From positions 43,284 through 107,283 of the forward strand of contig NZ_JALIGC010000029.1 of assembly GCF_024764775.1 (NCBI RefSeq): 64,000 bases of DNA, given 5' to 3'. Position 1 is the first letter of the stretch; each line of letters opens with the position of its first letter. Shown here piece by piece: positions 8,747 through 16,813 of the stretch. Both the position numbers and the translations under genes were made by a program. The DNA is from Scandinavium manionii (GTDB lineage Bacteria > Pseudomonadota > Gammaproteobacteria > Enterobacterales > Enterobacteriaceae). The notes below the pieces were generated by a model, which was not told the origin of the DNA, did not search any database, and saw only the letters and a list, made by a program, of their open reading frames with translations.

Positions 8747-9589
8747 GTGCCTGCACCACTCATTCTTCGAAAAGCCGAATTTTTTACGTCGCCGCAGCAA
8801 GCGGTGGCGGTGGCCGATCGCTACCCGCAAAACGTGTTTGCTGAGCACACGCATGAGTTCTGTGAGCTGGTGCTGGTGTGGCGCGGCAACGGACTGCATA
8901 TCCTCAACGATCGCCCGTACCGCATAACGCGGGGCGATTTGTTTTACATTCGCGCGGAAGACAAGCACTCCTACGCCTCCGTTAACGATCTGGTTTTGCA
9001 GAATATTATTTATTGCCCGGAGCGGCTGAAGCTGAACCTCGACTGGGCGGCGCACATTCCCGGCCTGCATGGAACGGCCTGGACGCCGCACTGGCGGATT
9101 GGCAGCAGCGGCATGACCCAGGCACGACAGGTGATCTCCGCACTGGAACAGGAGAGCCATAAAACCGGTCATCACGCGAACGATATGGCTGAGTTGTTAT
9201 TTGCCCAACTGGTGGTGACATTAACGCGCCATCGCTTCGCGACCGATAACCTGGCGGCCACCGAAAGCGAGGCGCTGCTCGATAAGCTTCTCACCGCACT
9301 GGCGGGTAGCCTGAACAGACCTTTCGCGCTGGATCAATTCTGCGAACAGCAAACGTGCAGTGAACGCACGCTGCGTCAGCAGTTCCGCAGTCAGACGGGC
9401 ATGACCATCAACCACTATTTACGCCAGTTGCGGATTTGCCACGCGCAATATCTGCTGCAGCATTCCGAATTGATGATCGGGGAAATTGCGATGCACTGTG
9501 GCTTTGAGGACAGTAACTACTTTTCAGTGGTGTTTAACCGGGAAGTGGGGATGACGCCTGGGCAGTGGCGTCATCGTAATGCGGCCTGA
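8747..9589 (+). CDS. rhaR: Rhamnose-responsive AraC-family activator of rhaSR
   Basis: RhaR is the paralogue of RhaS that switches on rhaSR. It has 280 residues: a cupin sensor domain (FAEHTHEFCELVLVWRGNGLHILNDRPYRITRGD) and a C-terminal pair of helix-turn-helix units (CSERTLRQQFRSQTGM and IGEIAMHCGFEDSNYFSVVFNRE). The likely start is GTG at 8747, giving VPAPLILRKAEFF, six bases behind a GAGG; no ATG is suitably placed. The stop is followed not by rhaT, as in E. coli, but by a 9-kb accessory operon. Confidence 0.94.
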   Translation: MPAPLILRKAEFFTSPQQAVAVADRYPQNVFAEHTHEFCELVLVWRGNGLHILNDRPYRITRGDLFYIRAEDKHSYASVNDLVLQNIIYCPERLKLNLDWAAHIPGLHGTAWTPHWRIGSSGMTQARQVISALEQESHKTGHHANDMAELLFAQLVVTLTRHRFATDNLAATESEALLDKLLTALAGSLNRPFALDQFCEQQTCSERTLRQQFRSQTGMTINHYLRQLRICHAQYLLQHSELMIGEIAMHCGFEDSNYFSVVFNREVGMTPGQWRHRNAA

Positions 9590-9667
9590 AATAACCGCGA
9601 AGGAGAATATTTTAAATAACCTACAATTAATAGTGTTATTCCTCACGTGATATTAAAATGAGTGCTC

Positions 9668-9710
9668 TGTGCAATAAATCACATTTAACAGTGATTTTTT
9701 GCTTTATGCT
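9668..9710 (+). promoter_or_regulatory. Putative class II CRP-dependent promoter of the mannosidase/PTS operon
   Basis: TGTGCAATAAATCACA (9668-9683) matches the CRP consensus TGTGA-N6-TCACA with one mismatch. A -10-like TATGCT lies at 9705-9710, predicting a start near 9717. The centre of the CRP site would then be 41.5 bases upstream of the start, the classic class II position, and no -35 hexamer is needed. This would place the downstream sugar genes under catabolite control. Confidence 0.55.
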
Positions 9711-9734
9711 CCGATTATTATTTGCGGAGGTAGT

Positions 9735-10277
9735 ATGCCAGCTATTTTCATCACATTTATCATGAACGGTATCGCTTTTTTGCTATCAATTGATAGCAAA
9801 ATTAAAGCGCTGCTGGATAATGTGTGCTGGTTTAATTCCCTGCAAGACCTGACTGCAAATAATACGCCGGATGACGGTGATATGGATGTGCAAATGGCGC
9901 AAAACTGGTCGAGTTTATGGGATTGTGCAGGTCAGGCGCTGTACATAAATATCGAGCATCATTTTTATCTGCCCGACCCGTCAGCCCAGCCCGCGTCGCC
10001 ATCGACATTGGGTTGCCGTAAAAGAACGGAACTGACATTCAGTTTCCGCAATTCGAGTCTGCATCAGTTGGTGATGTGCCGTCATGCCAGTGGCTCAGAT
10101 GGTGATCATCTTCTGGCATGCCCATCGCTATTCATAAAGCACAATGCGCGTTTTCGCCATTGTGCTTTTTTATTATCTGAACTCATCAGAGAGGATGCGT
10201 TATGTACATTGTTTGTGTCGCTGCTTGTCCAACCGGTGTCGCGCACACCTTTATGGCCGCTGAAGCCCTTGAGATAA
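9735..10277 (+). CDS. Doubtful ORF in the operon leader
   Basis: An ATG (MPAIFITFIMNGIAF) has a good GGAGG four bases upstream and stays open for 180 codons. I do not recognise the product. It contains a short hydrophobic N-terminus and no motif, it reads straight through the intrinsic terminator at 10136-10172, and it overlaps the start of the EIIB gene by 76 bases, so the full-length form is unlikely. A short leader peptide starting here remains possible because the ribosome-binding site is strong and lies just after the predicted promoter. Confidence 0.15.
   Translation: MPAIFITFIMNGIAFLLSIDSKIKALLDNVCWFNSLQDLTANNTPDDGDMDVQMAQNWSSLWDCAGQALYINIEHHFYLPDPSAQPASPSTLGCRKRTELTFSFRNSSLHQLVMCRHASGSDGDHLLACPSLFIKHNARFRHCAFLLSELIREDALCTLFVSLLVQPVSRTPLWPLKPLR
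9778..9801. promoter_or_regulatory. Perfect 24-base palindrome in the operon leader (possible operator)
   Basis: The half-site TTTTGCTATCAA is followed immediately by its exact reverse complement TTGATAGCAAAA. It sits about 60-85 bases after the predicted CRP promoter start. As DNA it looks like an operator for a dimeric repressor; as RNA it can fold into a 10-base-pair hairpin with an AATT loop. No repressor gene is encoded nearby. Confidence 0.6.
10136..10172 (+). terminator. Strong intrinsic terminator inside the leader of the PTS/mannosidase operon
   Basis: AAAGCACAATG pairs perfectly with CATTGTGCTTT, the stem is extended by GCG and CGC around a TTTT loop, and the sequence TTTTTATTAT follows. 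It lies only about 30 bases before the EIIB start codon, with no room for another promoter between them. The downstream genes must therefore be expressed by read-through or regulated antitermination from upstream. Confidence 0.88.
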
Positions 10278-10516
10278 CAGGGAAAAAACGGGGTCATGAT
10301 ATCAAAGTAGAAACCCAGGGCGGTCTGGGGACAGAAAACGAAATTACCGCTGACGACCTGTCCCGGGCCGATGCGGTAATCATCGCCGCTGACGTGGCTA
10401 TCAGTGATAAAGAGCGCTTCGACGGCATGATAAAACTGGAGTGCAGCGTTTCCGACCCAATCAAATTTGGCGATGCGGTATTTGAAGCCGTAGAGCAGGA
10501 GGTGGCAAATGGCTAA
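10202..10516 (+). CDS. PTS fructose-type EIIB component
   Basis: This 104-residue cytoplasmic protein is a complete fructose-family EIIB. The phosphorylated cysteine is C9 in VAACPTGVAHTFMAAEAL, and VETQGGLGTEN follows as in FruA/FrwB-type domains. It accepts phosphate from EIIA and passes it to the sugar carried by the EIIC protein, whose gene overlaps its end by eight bases. GAGAGGA is suitably placed before the ATG. An intrinsic terminator lies directly upstream, so expression probably depends on read-through. Substrate unknown; the alpha-mannosidase gene further along suggests an alpha-mannoside. Confidence 0.93.
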   Translation: MYIVCVAACPTGVAHTFMAAEALEITGKKRGHDIKVETQGGLGTENEITADDLSRADAVIIAADVAISDKERFDGMIKLECSVSDPIKFGDAVFEAVEQEVANG

Positions 10517-11630
10517 GTTTCAGGGCGGGGGGCAGCGCTCCACGGGCGCAGAGGTGAAAAACGCCATCATGACCGGCGTCTCATGGATGCTGCCGTTTGT
10601 CATCTCCGGGGCAGTGATCATGGGGATTGCACGTATCGGTGCCTCGTTGTACGGCATTGATAACATCTGGGATGCCAGCCACGAGCAGGCCGCCAGCGTG
10701 ATGGTGCAGATGCTGCATAAATTCGATGGTTTCGGTGGCCTGGCGTTGTCGCTGATGCTGCCGGTAGTGGCGGGTTATATCAGTTTTGCCCTGGCGAACA
10801 AACCGGGTCTGGCGCCAGGCATGGTGGGCGGCCTGTTGGCCAGCAATCTGGGCACCGGATTTCTTGGCGCTCTGGCGGCGGGTTTTGTGGCAGGTTACAT
10901 CGTTCTGGCCCTGAATCGCTGGATTAAATTACCGAAAACCCTGGCCTCCGCGGGGCCAATTTTTATCCTGCCGGTAGGCGGCACGCTGCTGACCTGTATC
11001 GTGATGGCCTTTGTGATTGGTACTCCGCTGGCGGCGCTGAATCACGGTATGGAGCAGTGGTTGCTGTCGATGTCGGGCACCAACAAAGTTCTGTTGGCGG
11101 CGGTGATTGGCGGCATGGTGGGCTTCGACCTTGGCGGTCCGGTCAATAAGGCGGCGGTAACGACCGCGATGGCGCTGCTGGCCTCCGGTATCTATGACCC
11201 GAATACTGCGGCTCAGGTGGCTATTATTGTTCCGCCGATTGGCCTGGGCGTGGCGACGTTGATCTGGTCTTCGCGTTTCCCGGAATCGTTGCGCGAAGCC
11301 GGTAAAGCCTCCACCCTGATGGGGCTTATCGGTGTGTCCGAAGGGGCGATCCCTTTTGCGCTGGCTAACCCGCGCATCATTGTTGTTAACGTCATTGGCT
11401 CTGCCGTTGGCGCGTCGATGGCCGTTGGACTGGGGGCGAGTAACCATGCCCCTATTTCTGGGTTTTATGGCTGGCTGGCGGTTGAGCAATGGCCGATTTA
11501 TGTCCTGTCCATTGCCTGTGGTTCAGCGATTATTGCGTGCGGATCGCTATTCATTTTCCGTGGCGAAGCAACGCCTGTTTCGGGTGGTAATAAAACAACG
11601 CCTGCGCCGAAATTTAAAGCCAGCAGATAA
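10509..11630 (+). CDS. PTS fructose-type EIIC permease component
   Basis: A 373-residue inner-membrane protein of the fructose EIIC family with about eight to ten hydrophobic spans. Family landmarks are KNAIMTGVSWMLPFVISGA near the N-terminus, the loop PGMVGGLLASNLGTGFLG, and GGPVNKAAVTTA and GVSEGAIPFAL in the second half. It transports the sugar and presents it to EIIB for phosphorylation. The ATG lies within the end of the EIIB gene, implying coupled translation. EIIB and EIIC are separate polypeptides here, as in the Frw and Fry systems and unlike FruA or MngA. Confidence 0.93.
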   Translation: MAKFQGGGQRSTGAEVKNAIMTGVSWMLPFVISGAVIMGIARIGASLYGIDNIWDASHEQAASVMVQMLHKFDGFGGLALSLMLPVVAGYISFALANKPGLAPGMVGGLLASNLGTGFLGALAAGFVAGYIVLALNRWIKLPKTLASAGPIFILPVGGTLLTCIVMAFVIGTPLAALNHGMEQWLLSMSGTNKVLLAAVIGGMVGFDLGGPVNKAAVTTAMALLASGIYDPNTAAQVAIIVPPIGLGVATLIWSSRFPESLREAGKASTLMGLIGVSEGAIPFALANPRIIVVNVIGSAVGASMAVGLGASNHAPISGFYGWLAVEQWPIYVLSIACGSAIIACGSLFIFRGEATPVSGGNKTTPAPKFKASR

Positions 11631-11722
11631 TACGCTGCTGGCGTATTAATCCGAACAGTTTGCAGCGTGGATCGATTATTTCCTCCGCGCGGGAGTCGCA
11701 CATCTTAAATACGGAAAATAAT

Positions 11723-14326
11723 ATGAAGACAGTTCATTTAATTCAGCATACGCATTGGGATCGGGAGTGGTATTTCACAGAGAATGACTCGCGAACGGTC
11801 CTTTATTATTTTATGGCCGACGTCATTGCGCGCCTTGAAGCCGATGAATCATTGGGGCCTCTGGTTCTGGATGGGCAGACGGTGGTGCTGGAAGACTATT
11901 TCCAGGTGGCTCCGGACAATCGTGAGCGAGTCCTTAAGCTCATTGCAGCGGGACGGCTGCTGATCGGTCCGTGGTATACCCAGACTGATTTTTTGGTGGT
12001 CGGTGCAGAGTCCATCACCCGTAATCTGCTGTTGGGCATGGCGGACTGCCAGACGCTGGGCAGCCGTATGCCCGTTGGTTATGTTCCCGACTCATTCGGG
12101 CAGAGTGCGCAGTTGCCGATGTTCCTGGCCCAGTTCGCTATCGATCGGGCGGTTATCTGGCGCGGCTGGTGTGAACACGACGTCGCCAGCAGCGAGTTTA
12201 TCTGGCGCAGCGCGGACGGCAGCAGTGTGACCACCGCGGTTCTGCCCTGGGGCTACGGTTGCGCTAAATGGCTGCCGACGAATGCGGAGGAAGCCTGGCG
12301 GGTGCTGCCGGGTATATTGCAAAAACAGGCGAAATTTAGCGCGTCAGCGCAGATATTGCTGCCAAACGGCAATGATCAGTCTCCCTTTGAATATGGCGTG
12401 CCCGCCATGCTTGACACGCTCAACGAACAGCAGGACGAGTACCGTTTTGTGCGCAGCGATTTCAGCCGCTATTTTCAGGCACTGGAAGGCGAAACGCTGA
12501 CGGAATTTCAGGGCGAGCTGCTCAGCCCGAAGTATATGCGCATCCATCGGGGCATTTTCTCGACCCGCATGGATATCAAACAGGCCAACGCCAGGCTTGA
12601 AAACTTTGTCAGTCAGCAGCTTGAACCGCTGCTAAGCGTGGTGTGGCGGTTGGGGCTGCCTTATCCGCAAACCGCTGTGGAGAACATCTGGCGCGAGGCG
12701 ATGAAATCCCATGCCCATGACAGTATCGGCGGCTGTAACTCCGATCGCGTTAATGCGATGGTCAAAGCGCGGCTGACATCCGGGCAGGAAAGCGCCAGCC
12801 AGCTGTTTGAGCTAAATATGAAAATGCTGGCGGAAGGGATCGATGCCCGCCAGCAAGGCAAAAAAATCATTATCTTCAACTCGCTTCCTTACGAGCGCGA
12901 CGGCCGGGTGGCGCTGACGCTGTATGTCCCCGGCACTGATTTTTGCATCGTTGATGCCTCAGGACAGCCCTGTCGCTGGCAGATTGTGCATGAAGAACAG
13001 CAGGATATGTCGGTTATTGTGCAGGAGCTTTCTAACAGCACGACGACGGTCTGGTATCGCAAATGTACCCTCCTGCTGGAAGCGAAAGCGCTGCCAGCCT
13101 GCGGATATCAGACGTTATATCTTCAGGAAGATTGTGCTGCAGGGTTTGTCGCGACAAGCGGGGAGATTTCAGCGCTGGAAAACGCCTGGCTGCGTCTGAC
13201 GCTGGATGAGGGGCAGATCTCCCTGCTCGATAAACGTAGTGGTAAACGTTGGGAACACATTCTGCAACTGGTCGACGGCGGCGATGCGGGCGATAACTAC
13301 AACTATTCGCCACCGGAGGAGGACTGGCGCGTGACCAGCGATGGCGCGTTGACGTCTGCCACCTGGCAGCGCGGTACGCTTGCCGATACGCTGACACTCA
13401 ACTGGTCCATTGCTGCCCCCGTCGATCAGCTGGCTCGCCAGCAGCATCTGTGCAACACGCAGTTGAATGTCAGCATGACGCTGGCGCTTGATCATGACTG
13501 CCCGCTGCTGGATGTGCAGGTGAGCCTCGATAACACCTTGCGTGATCATCGCTTGCAGGTCGAAATCCCCACTGACATTGGCGAGATGTTCCACTTCGCC
13601 GATCAACCTTTTGGTCTGATCCGCCGTGAAAATCGCCCGCAAACGCTGGCGGTGTGGCAGCAGGAACAGTGGACGGAAGCGCCCGCTTCGCTGTGGCCGA
13701 TGCAAAGTCTGGTGATGATGCATAACCAAAGCCATGGGATGTGCGTGGTGACAGAGGGACTACGCGAATATGAGATCCCGGCGGATAAACCGGCAACGCT
13801 GGCGATAACGCTACTGCGCAGCGTCGGCTGGCTGGGACAAGCCAATATGCCGTGGCGTCCAGGACGTGCCTCTGGCATGGTTTTACCTTCTCCGGACTCA
13901 CAGCTGACGGGGCCATTTCACTGCCATTTTGCACTCCTGCCGCTGCATCAGGGGCCGGATGCGACATTCTGGCGCGACGTGGAGAACTGGCGCACGCCCG
14001 CCCTCGGCTGGCTGGATTCCGGCTGGTCGCGCTTTAAAACCAACCCGCACGGCAAGTCATTCCCGTCCTCGTACAGCCTGTTGAGCTGGGATACGCCGTT
14101 GCATTTCAGTACGCTCAAAAAAGCGCAAAACGGCGATGCCCTGATCCTGCGTGGCTGGAATCCTGGCACCTCGCTGCTGTCCAGTGCGGCCCCTGTTGCG
14201 GCGGGAGATATCACGCCTGTCACGCTGGCGGAAACCCCGCTTTGTGCCCCGCAAAAAACGGTTTCTGCTTGCGCGCCGGTGAGCTGGCGGATCCAGCCTG
14301 CGAAAGAAGGAAAATCCGATGCTTAA
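11723..14326 (+). CDS. Glycoside hydrolase family 38 alpha-mannosidase (MngB-like)
   Basis: The 867-residue cytoplasmic product resembles E. coli MngB, the mannosylglycerate hydrolase, throughout. Visible family 38 residues are the zinc ligands H11 and D13 in HTHWDREW, the likely nucleophile D123 in VPDSFGQS, and H330-A-H332-D333 in KSHAHDSIGG. There is no signal peptide, so it should act on an imported, probably phosphorylated, mannoside. The start MKTVHLIQHTH was chosen because the metal motif lies right behind it in this family; its ribosome site is weak. The end overlaps the phosphotransferase gene by eight bases. Exact substrate unknown. Confidence 0.92.
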   Translation: MKTVHLIQHTHWDREWYFTENDSRTVLYYFMADVIARLEADESLGPLVLDGQTVVLEDYFQVAPDNRERVLKLIAAGRLLIGPWYTQTDFLVVGAESITRNLLLGMADCQTLGSRMPVGYVPDSFGQSAQLPMFLAQFAIDRAVIWRGWCEHDVASSEFIWRSADGSSVTTAVLPWGYGCAKWLPTNAEEAWRVLPGILQKQAKFSASAQILLPNGNDQSPFEYGVPAMLDTLNEQQDEYRFVRSDFSRYFQALEGETLTEFQGELLSPKYMRIHRGIFSTRMDIKQANARLENFVSQQLEPLLSVVWRLGLPYPQTAVENIWREAMKSHAHDSIGGCNSDRVNAMVKARLTSGQESASQLFELNMKMLAEGIDARQQGKKIIIFNSLPYERDGRVALTLYVPGTDFCIVDASGQPCRWQIVHEEQQDMSVIVQELSNSTTTVWYRKCTLLLEAKALPACGYQTLYLQEDCAAGFVATSGEISALENAWLRLTLDEGQISLLDKRSGKRWEHILQLVDGGDAGDNYNYSPPEEDWRVTSDGALTSATWQRGTLADTLTLNWSIAAPVDQLARQQHLCNTQLNVSMTLALDHDCPLLDVQVSLDNTLRDHRLQVEIPTDIGEMFHFADQPFGLIRRENRPQTLAVWQQEQWTEAPASLWPMQSLVMMHNQSHGMCVVTEGLREYEIPADKPATLAITLLRSVGWLGQANMPWRPGRASGMVLPSPDSQLTGPFHCHFALLPLHQGPDATFWRDVENWRTPALGWLDSGWSRFKTNPHGKSFPSSYSLLSWDTPLHFSTLKKAQNGDALILRGWNPGTSLLSSAAPVAAGDITPVTLAETPLCAPQKTVSACAPVSWRIQPAKEGKSDA

Positions 14327-16799
14327 AATCCCGTTTATTTGTCCCCTGGAAAATGGCCTGCACGCCAGACCCGCCAGCGAACTGGAACAGCGAGTGACGC
14401 CATTTAACGCCCGGGTCACCCTGCATAATCTGCGCAATCAGAGACAGGTGGATGCGCGTAGTGTACTGGCGTTAATTGGCGCAGACGTGGTATTTCAGGA
14501 TGCCTGCGAACTGCTGATTGATGGTGATGACGAGCAGGCAGCACGCCAGGCGCTGGGCGCGTTTATCACCAATGAACTGGCCGAGTGTGATGCGCCGCTT
14601 GTCACTCCCTCCGTTTCTCATGAACAGCCATTGCCTGTCTTTCTGGCGGCCACCACCGCGCAATGTCTGCGTGGCGGCGGCATCAGTCCGGGGCTGGCCA
14701 AAGGTATTGCTGTGCCGTTAGGGACGGTAGATCTGTTGCGGCTGGCAGAGCAGGAAGCGCCGCAGGAATCTGAACACCAGAGGCAAATGCTGATCCAGGC
14801 GTTAAGCGCGGTACGTGATCAGGTGCAGGCAGAATTGCGGCATGCGCAGGGCGAGACTGCGGACGTGCTGAAAGCGCACAAGAAACTGCTGCACGACACG
14901 ATGCTGGAACAGGCGTTGTTTTCTGCGCCCAATGCCCGCAATGCGTTGGCGGCGCTGGCACAAGTGATCACTCAACTCAGCCTTCCGCTGCGTGAGAGTC
15001 GCAGCGTTTATCTGCAACAGCGGGCGCTGGATTTGCAGGATTTAGGGCTGCGTCTGGCGGCGTTTCTGCTCCCCGGCCCGCTCTTTACCTTGCCGGAATT
15101 AACCCAGGATTCTGTCGTCATCAGCGCATCCCCAATCACTCCCGGACAATTTCTGGCGCTGCGTGGAACGCATCTGAAAGGCATTGTGATGGGCGAAGGC
15201 GGTGAGACATCACATACCGCGATCCTCGCCCGTTCGTTTGGCATTCCGTTGCTCTGCGCGCCGGAGGTGAGAGTGCCGGACGGAACGCCGTTGCTCCTCG
15301 ACTCACGCTATGGCGTGCTGGTGATTGCACCGGATGCGTGTGCACAACAGTGGTACGCCATGGAGGCAGAAAAAGACGCGCGCATCGGCCAGCGCTTAGC
15401 GCCGCTGTTGCAGCAAAAGGGCACCAGCCGCGATGGCGAATCGGTATCGTTGCTGGCCAATATTGCGCTGGCTGCCGAAGCGGAAGGGGCATTTGCTGCG
15501 GGGGCGGAAGGAATAGGCCTGTTTCGCACCGAAATGCTGTTTTGTGAACGCAGCGCGCCGCCAGAAGAAGAGGAGCAGTACCAGGCTTACCGCCATGTGC
15601 TGGAGCAGGCGCAGGGAAGAAAGGTGGTTATCCGCACGCTGGATATCGGGGGCGATAAACCCTGCGACTATCTCAATCTGCCGTCGGAAGAGAACCCATT
15701 CCTTGGCTGGCGTGCGGTGCGTCTCTATCCCGCGTTTCTGACGCTTTTCAGCCATCAGGTGCGGGCATTGCTTCGCGCCAGCGCCACAGGGCCGCTGCAT
15801 ATTATGGTGCCGATGGTGGCGACGCTGGAAGAGGTGAAGTGGCTGCATACCCAGTTCCATCAGATAGCGGAACAGTTACAGAGCGAAGGTCTCGCCATCG
15901 GAGAGTGGCACTTAGGCATCATGGCCGAGGTACCGTCGGCGCTTTACCTGCTGGAGCGCGCGGCAGCGTATATCGATTTTGTCTCCATTGGCAGTAACGA
16001 TCTACTGCAATATTTCCTCGCCTGTGACCGCGGCAATCCGCGCATACGTCACCTTTATAACCACTGTGATCCTGGCTTCCTTAGGCTCCTCAACGACATT
16101 ACGGCGAGCGCGCAGCGGGCAAAACTTGATATCTGCCTGTGTGGTGAAATGGGCGGTGACCCGACCGCGCTTCCGCTGCTGCTGGGGGCTGGGTTGCGAC
16201 AAATCAGCATGTCCTCCGGGCGGATAGGGCAAGTGAAGCAGCATCTGGCGTCACTGGATACGACGGCATGTCGACAAACGCTTGAAGACGCTTTTAGCTG
16301 CGAAAGCGCCAACGAGGTGGAAAGCAGGGTCAAAGCGCAAACGGCACAGCGCAACCATCCGGTCTTCGATCCGGCGCTGGTGATGCTGGATCAGCGTGTC
16401 GCCAGCAAAGCCGAAGCCATCAAACGCCTGACGGATAACCTTGAGGTTGAGCAGCGGGTAAGCTCCGGTACGGCGGTGGAAACGGCCATCTGGCAGCGGG
16501 AGGCGGTGTTCTCGACCGCACTCGGTTTCGCGGTGGCTATCCCGCACTGTAAATCCGCAGCGGTCACCAGCAGCAGCGTCTCTTTATTGCGCCTGAATAC
16601 GCCCCTGATGTGGGGAGACGGCGTGGAGGTGTCGCTGGTTCTCATGCTGACAGTCAGCGAGCAGGAAAAAGGCGATCACATGAAAATCTTTTCGAAACTA
16701 GCCCGCAAGCTGATGCATGAAGATTTTCGTCAGCAATTACTGCAAGGCAATGATCCGAAAGCCATTATCGACTTGCTTGAGCGAGAACTCACCCGCTAA
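14319..16799 (+). CDS. Multiphosphoryl transfer protein: HPr-Enzyme I-EIIA(Fru) fusion
   Basis: This 826-residue cytoplasmic protein carries a complete private phosphorelay. An N-terminal HPr domain has H15 in GLHARPASEL. The Enzyme I part has the phosphohistidine H299 in GGETSHTAILARSFGIP, the PEP-binding GAEGIGLFRTEMLF and the motif GSNDLLQYFLACDR. The C-terminal fructose-type EIIA has H743 in AIPHCKS. The domain order equals PtsA/FrwA and FryA of E. coli. It would take phosphate from PEP to the separate EIIB at the operon start. The gene begins inside the end of the mannosidase gene, behind GAAGGA. Confidence 0.93.
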   Translation: MLKIPFICPLENGLHARPASELEQRVTPFNARVTLHNLRNQRQVDARSVLALIGADVVFQDACELLIDGDDEQAARQALGAFITNELAECDAPLVTPSVSHEQPLPVFLAATTAQCLRGGGISPGLAKGIAVPLGTVDLLRLAEQEAPQESEHQRQMLIQALSAVRDQVQAELRHAQGETADVLKAHKKLLHDTMLEQALFSAPNARNALAALAQVITQLSLPLRESRSVYLQQRALDLQDLGLRLAAFLLPGPLFTLPELTQDSVVISASPITPGQFLALRGTHLKGIVMGEGGETSHTAILARSFGIPLLCAPEVRVPDGTPLLLDSRYGVLVIAPDACAQQWYAMEAEKDARIGQRLAPLLQQKGTSRDGESVSLLANIALAAEAEGAFAAGAEGIGLFRTEMLFCERSAPPEEEEQYQAYRHVLEQAQGRKVVIRTLDIGGDKPCDYLNLPSEENPFLGWRAVRLYPAFLTLFSHQVRALLRASATGPLHIMVPMVATLEEVKWLHTQFHQIAEQLQSEGLAIGEWHLGIMAEVPSALYLLERAAAYIDFVSIGSNDLLQYFLACDRGNPRIRHLYNHCDPGFLRLLNDITASAQRAKLDICLCGEMGGDPTALPLLLGAGLRQISMSSGRIGQVKQHLASLDTTACRQTLEDAFSCESANEVESRVKAQTAQRNHPVFDPALVMLDQRVASKAEAIKRLTDNLEVEQRVSSGTAVETAIWQREAVFSTALGFAVAIPHCKSAAVTSSSVSLLRLNTPLMWGDGVEVSLVLMLTVSEQEKGDHMKIFSKLARKLMHEDFRQQLLQGNDPKAIIDLLERELTR

Positions 16800-16813
16800 T
16801 AAAGGACATTGTG

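Noticed and set aside
9832..10038. Leftward 68-codon frame in the gap after rhaR
   Set aside because: No ribosome-binding site, no motif, and it lies within the predicted rightward leader.
10929..11489. 186-codon leftward open frame inside the EIIC gene
   Set aside because: It is wholly opposite a well-supported membrane protein, has a low-complexity Arg/His/Gln-rich translation and no recognisable domain.
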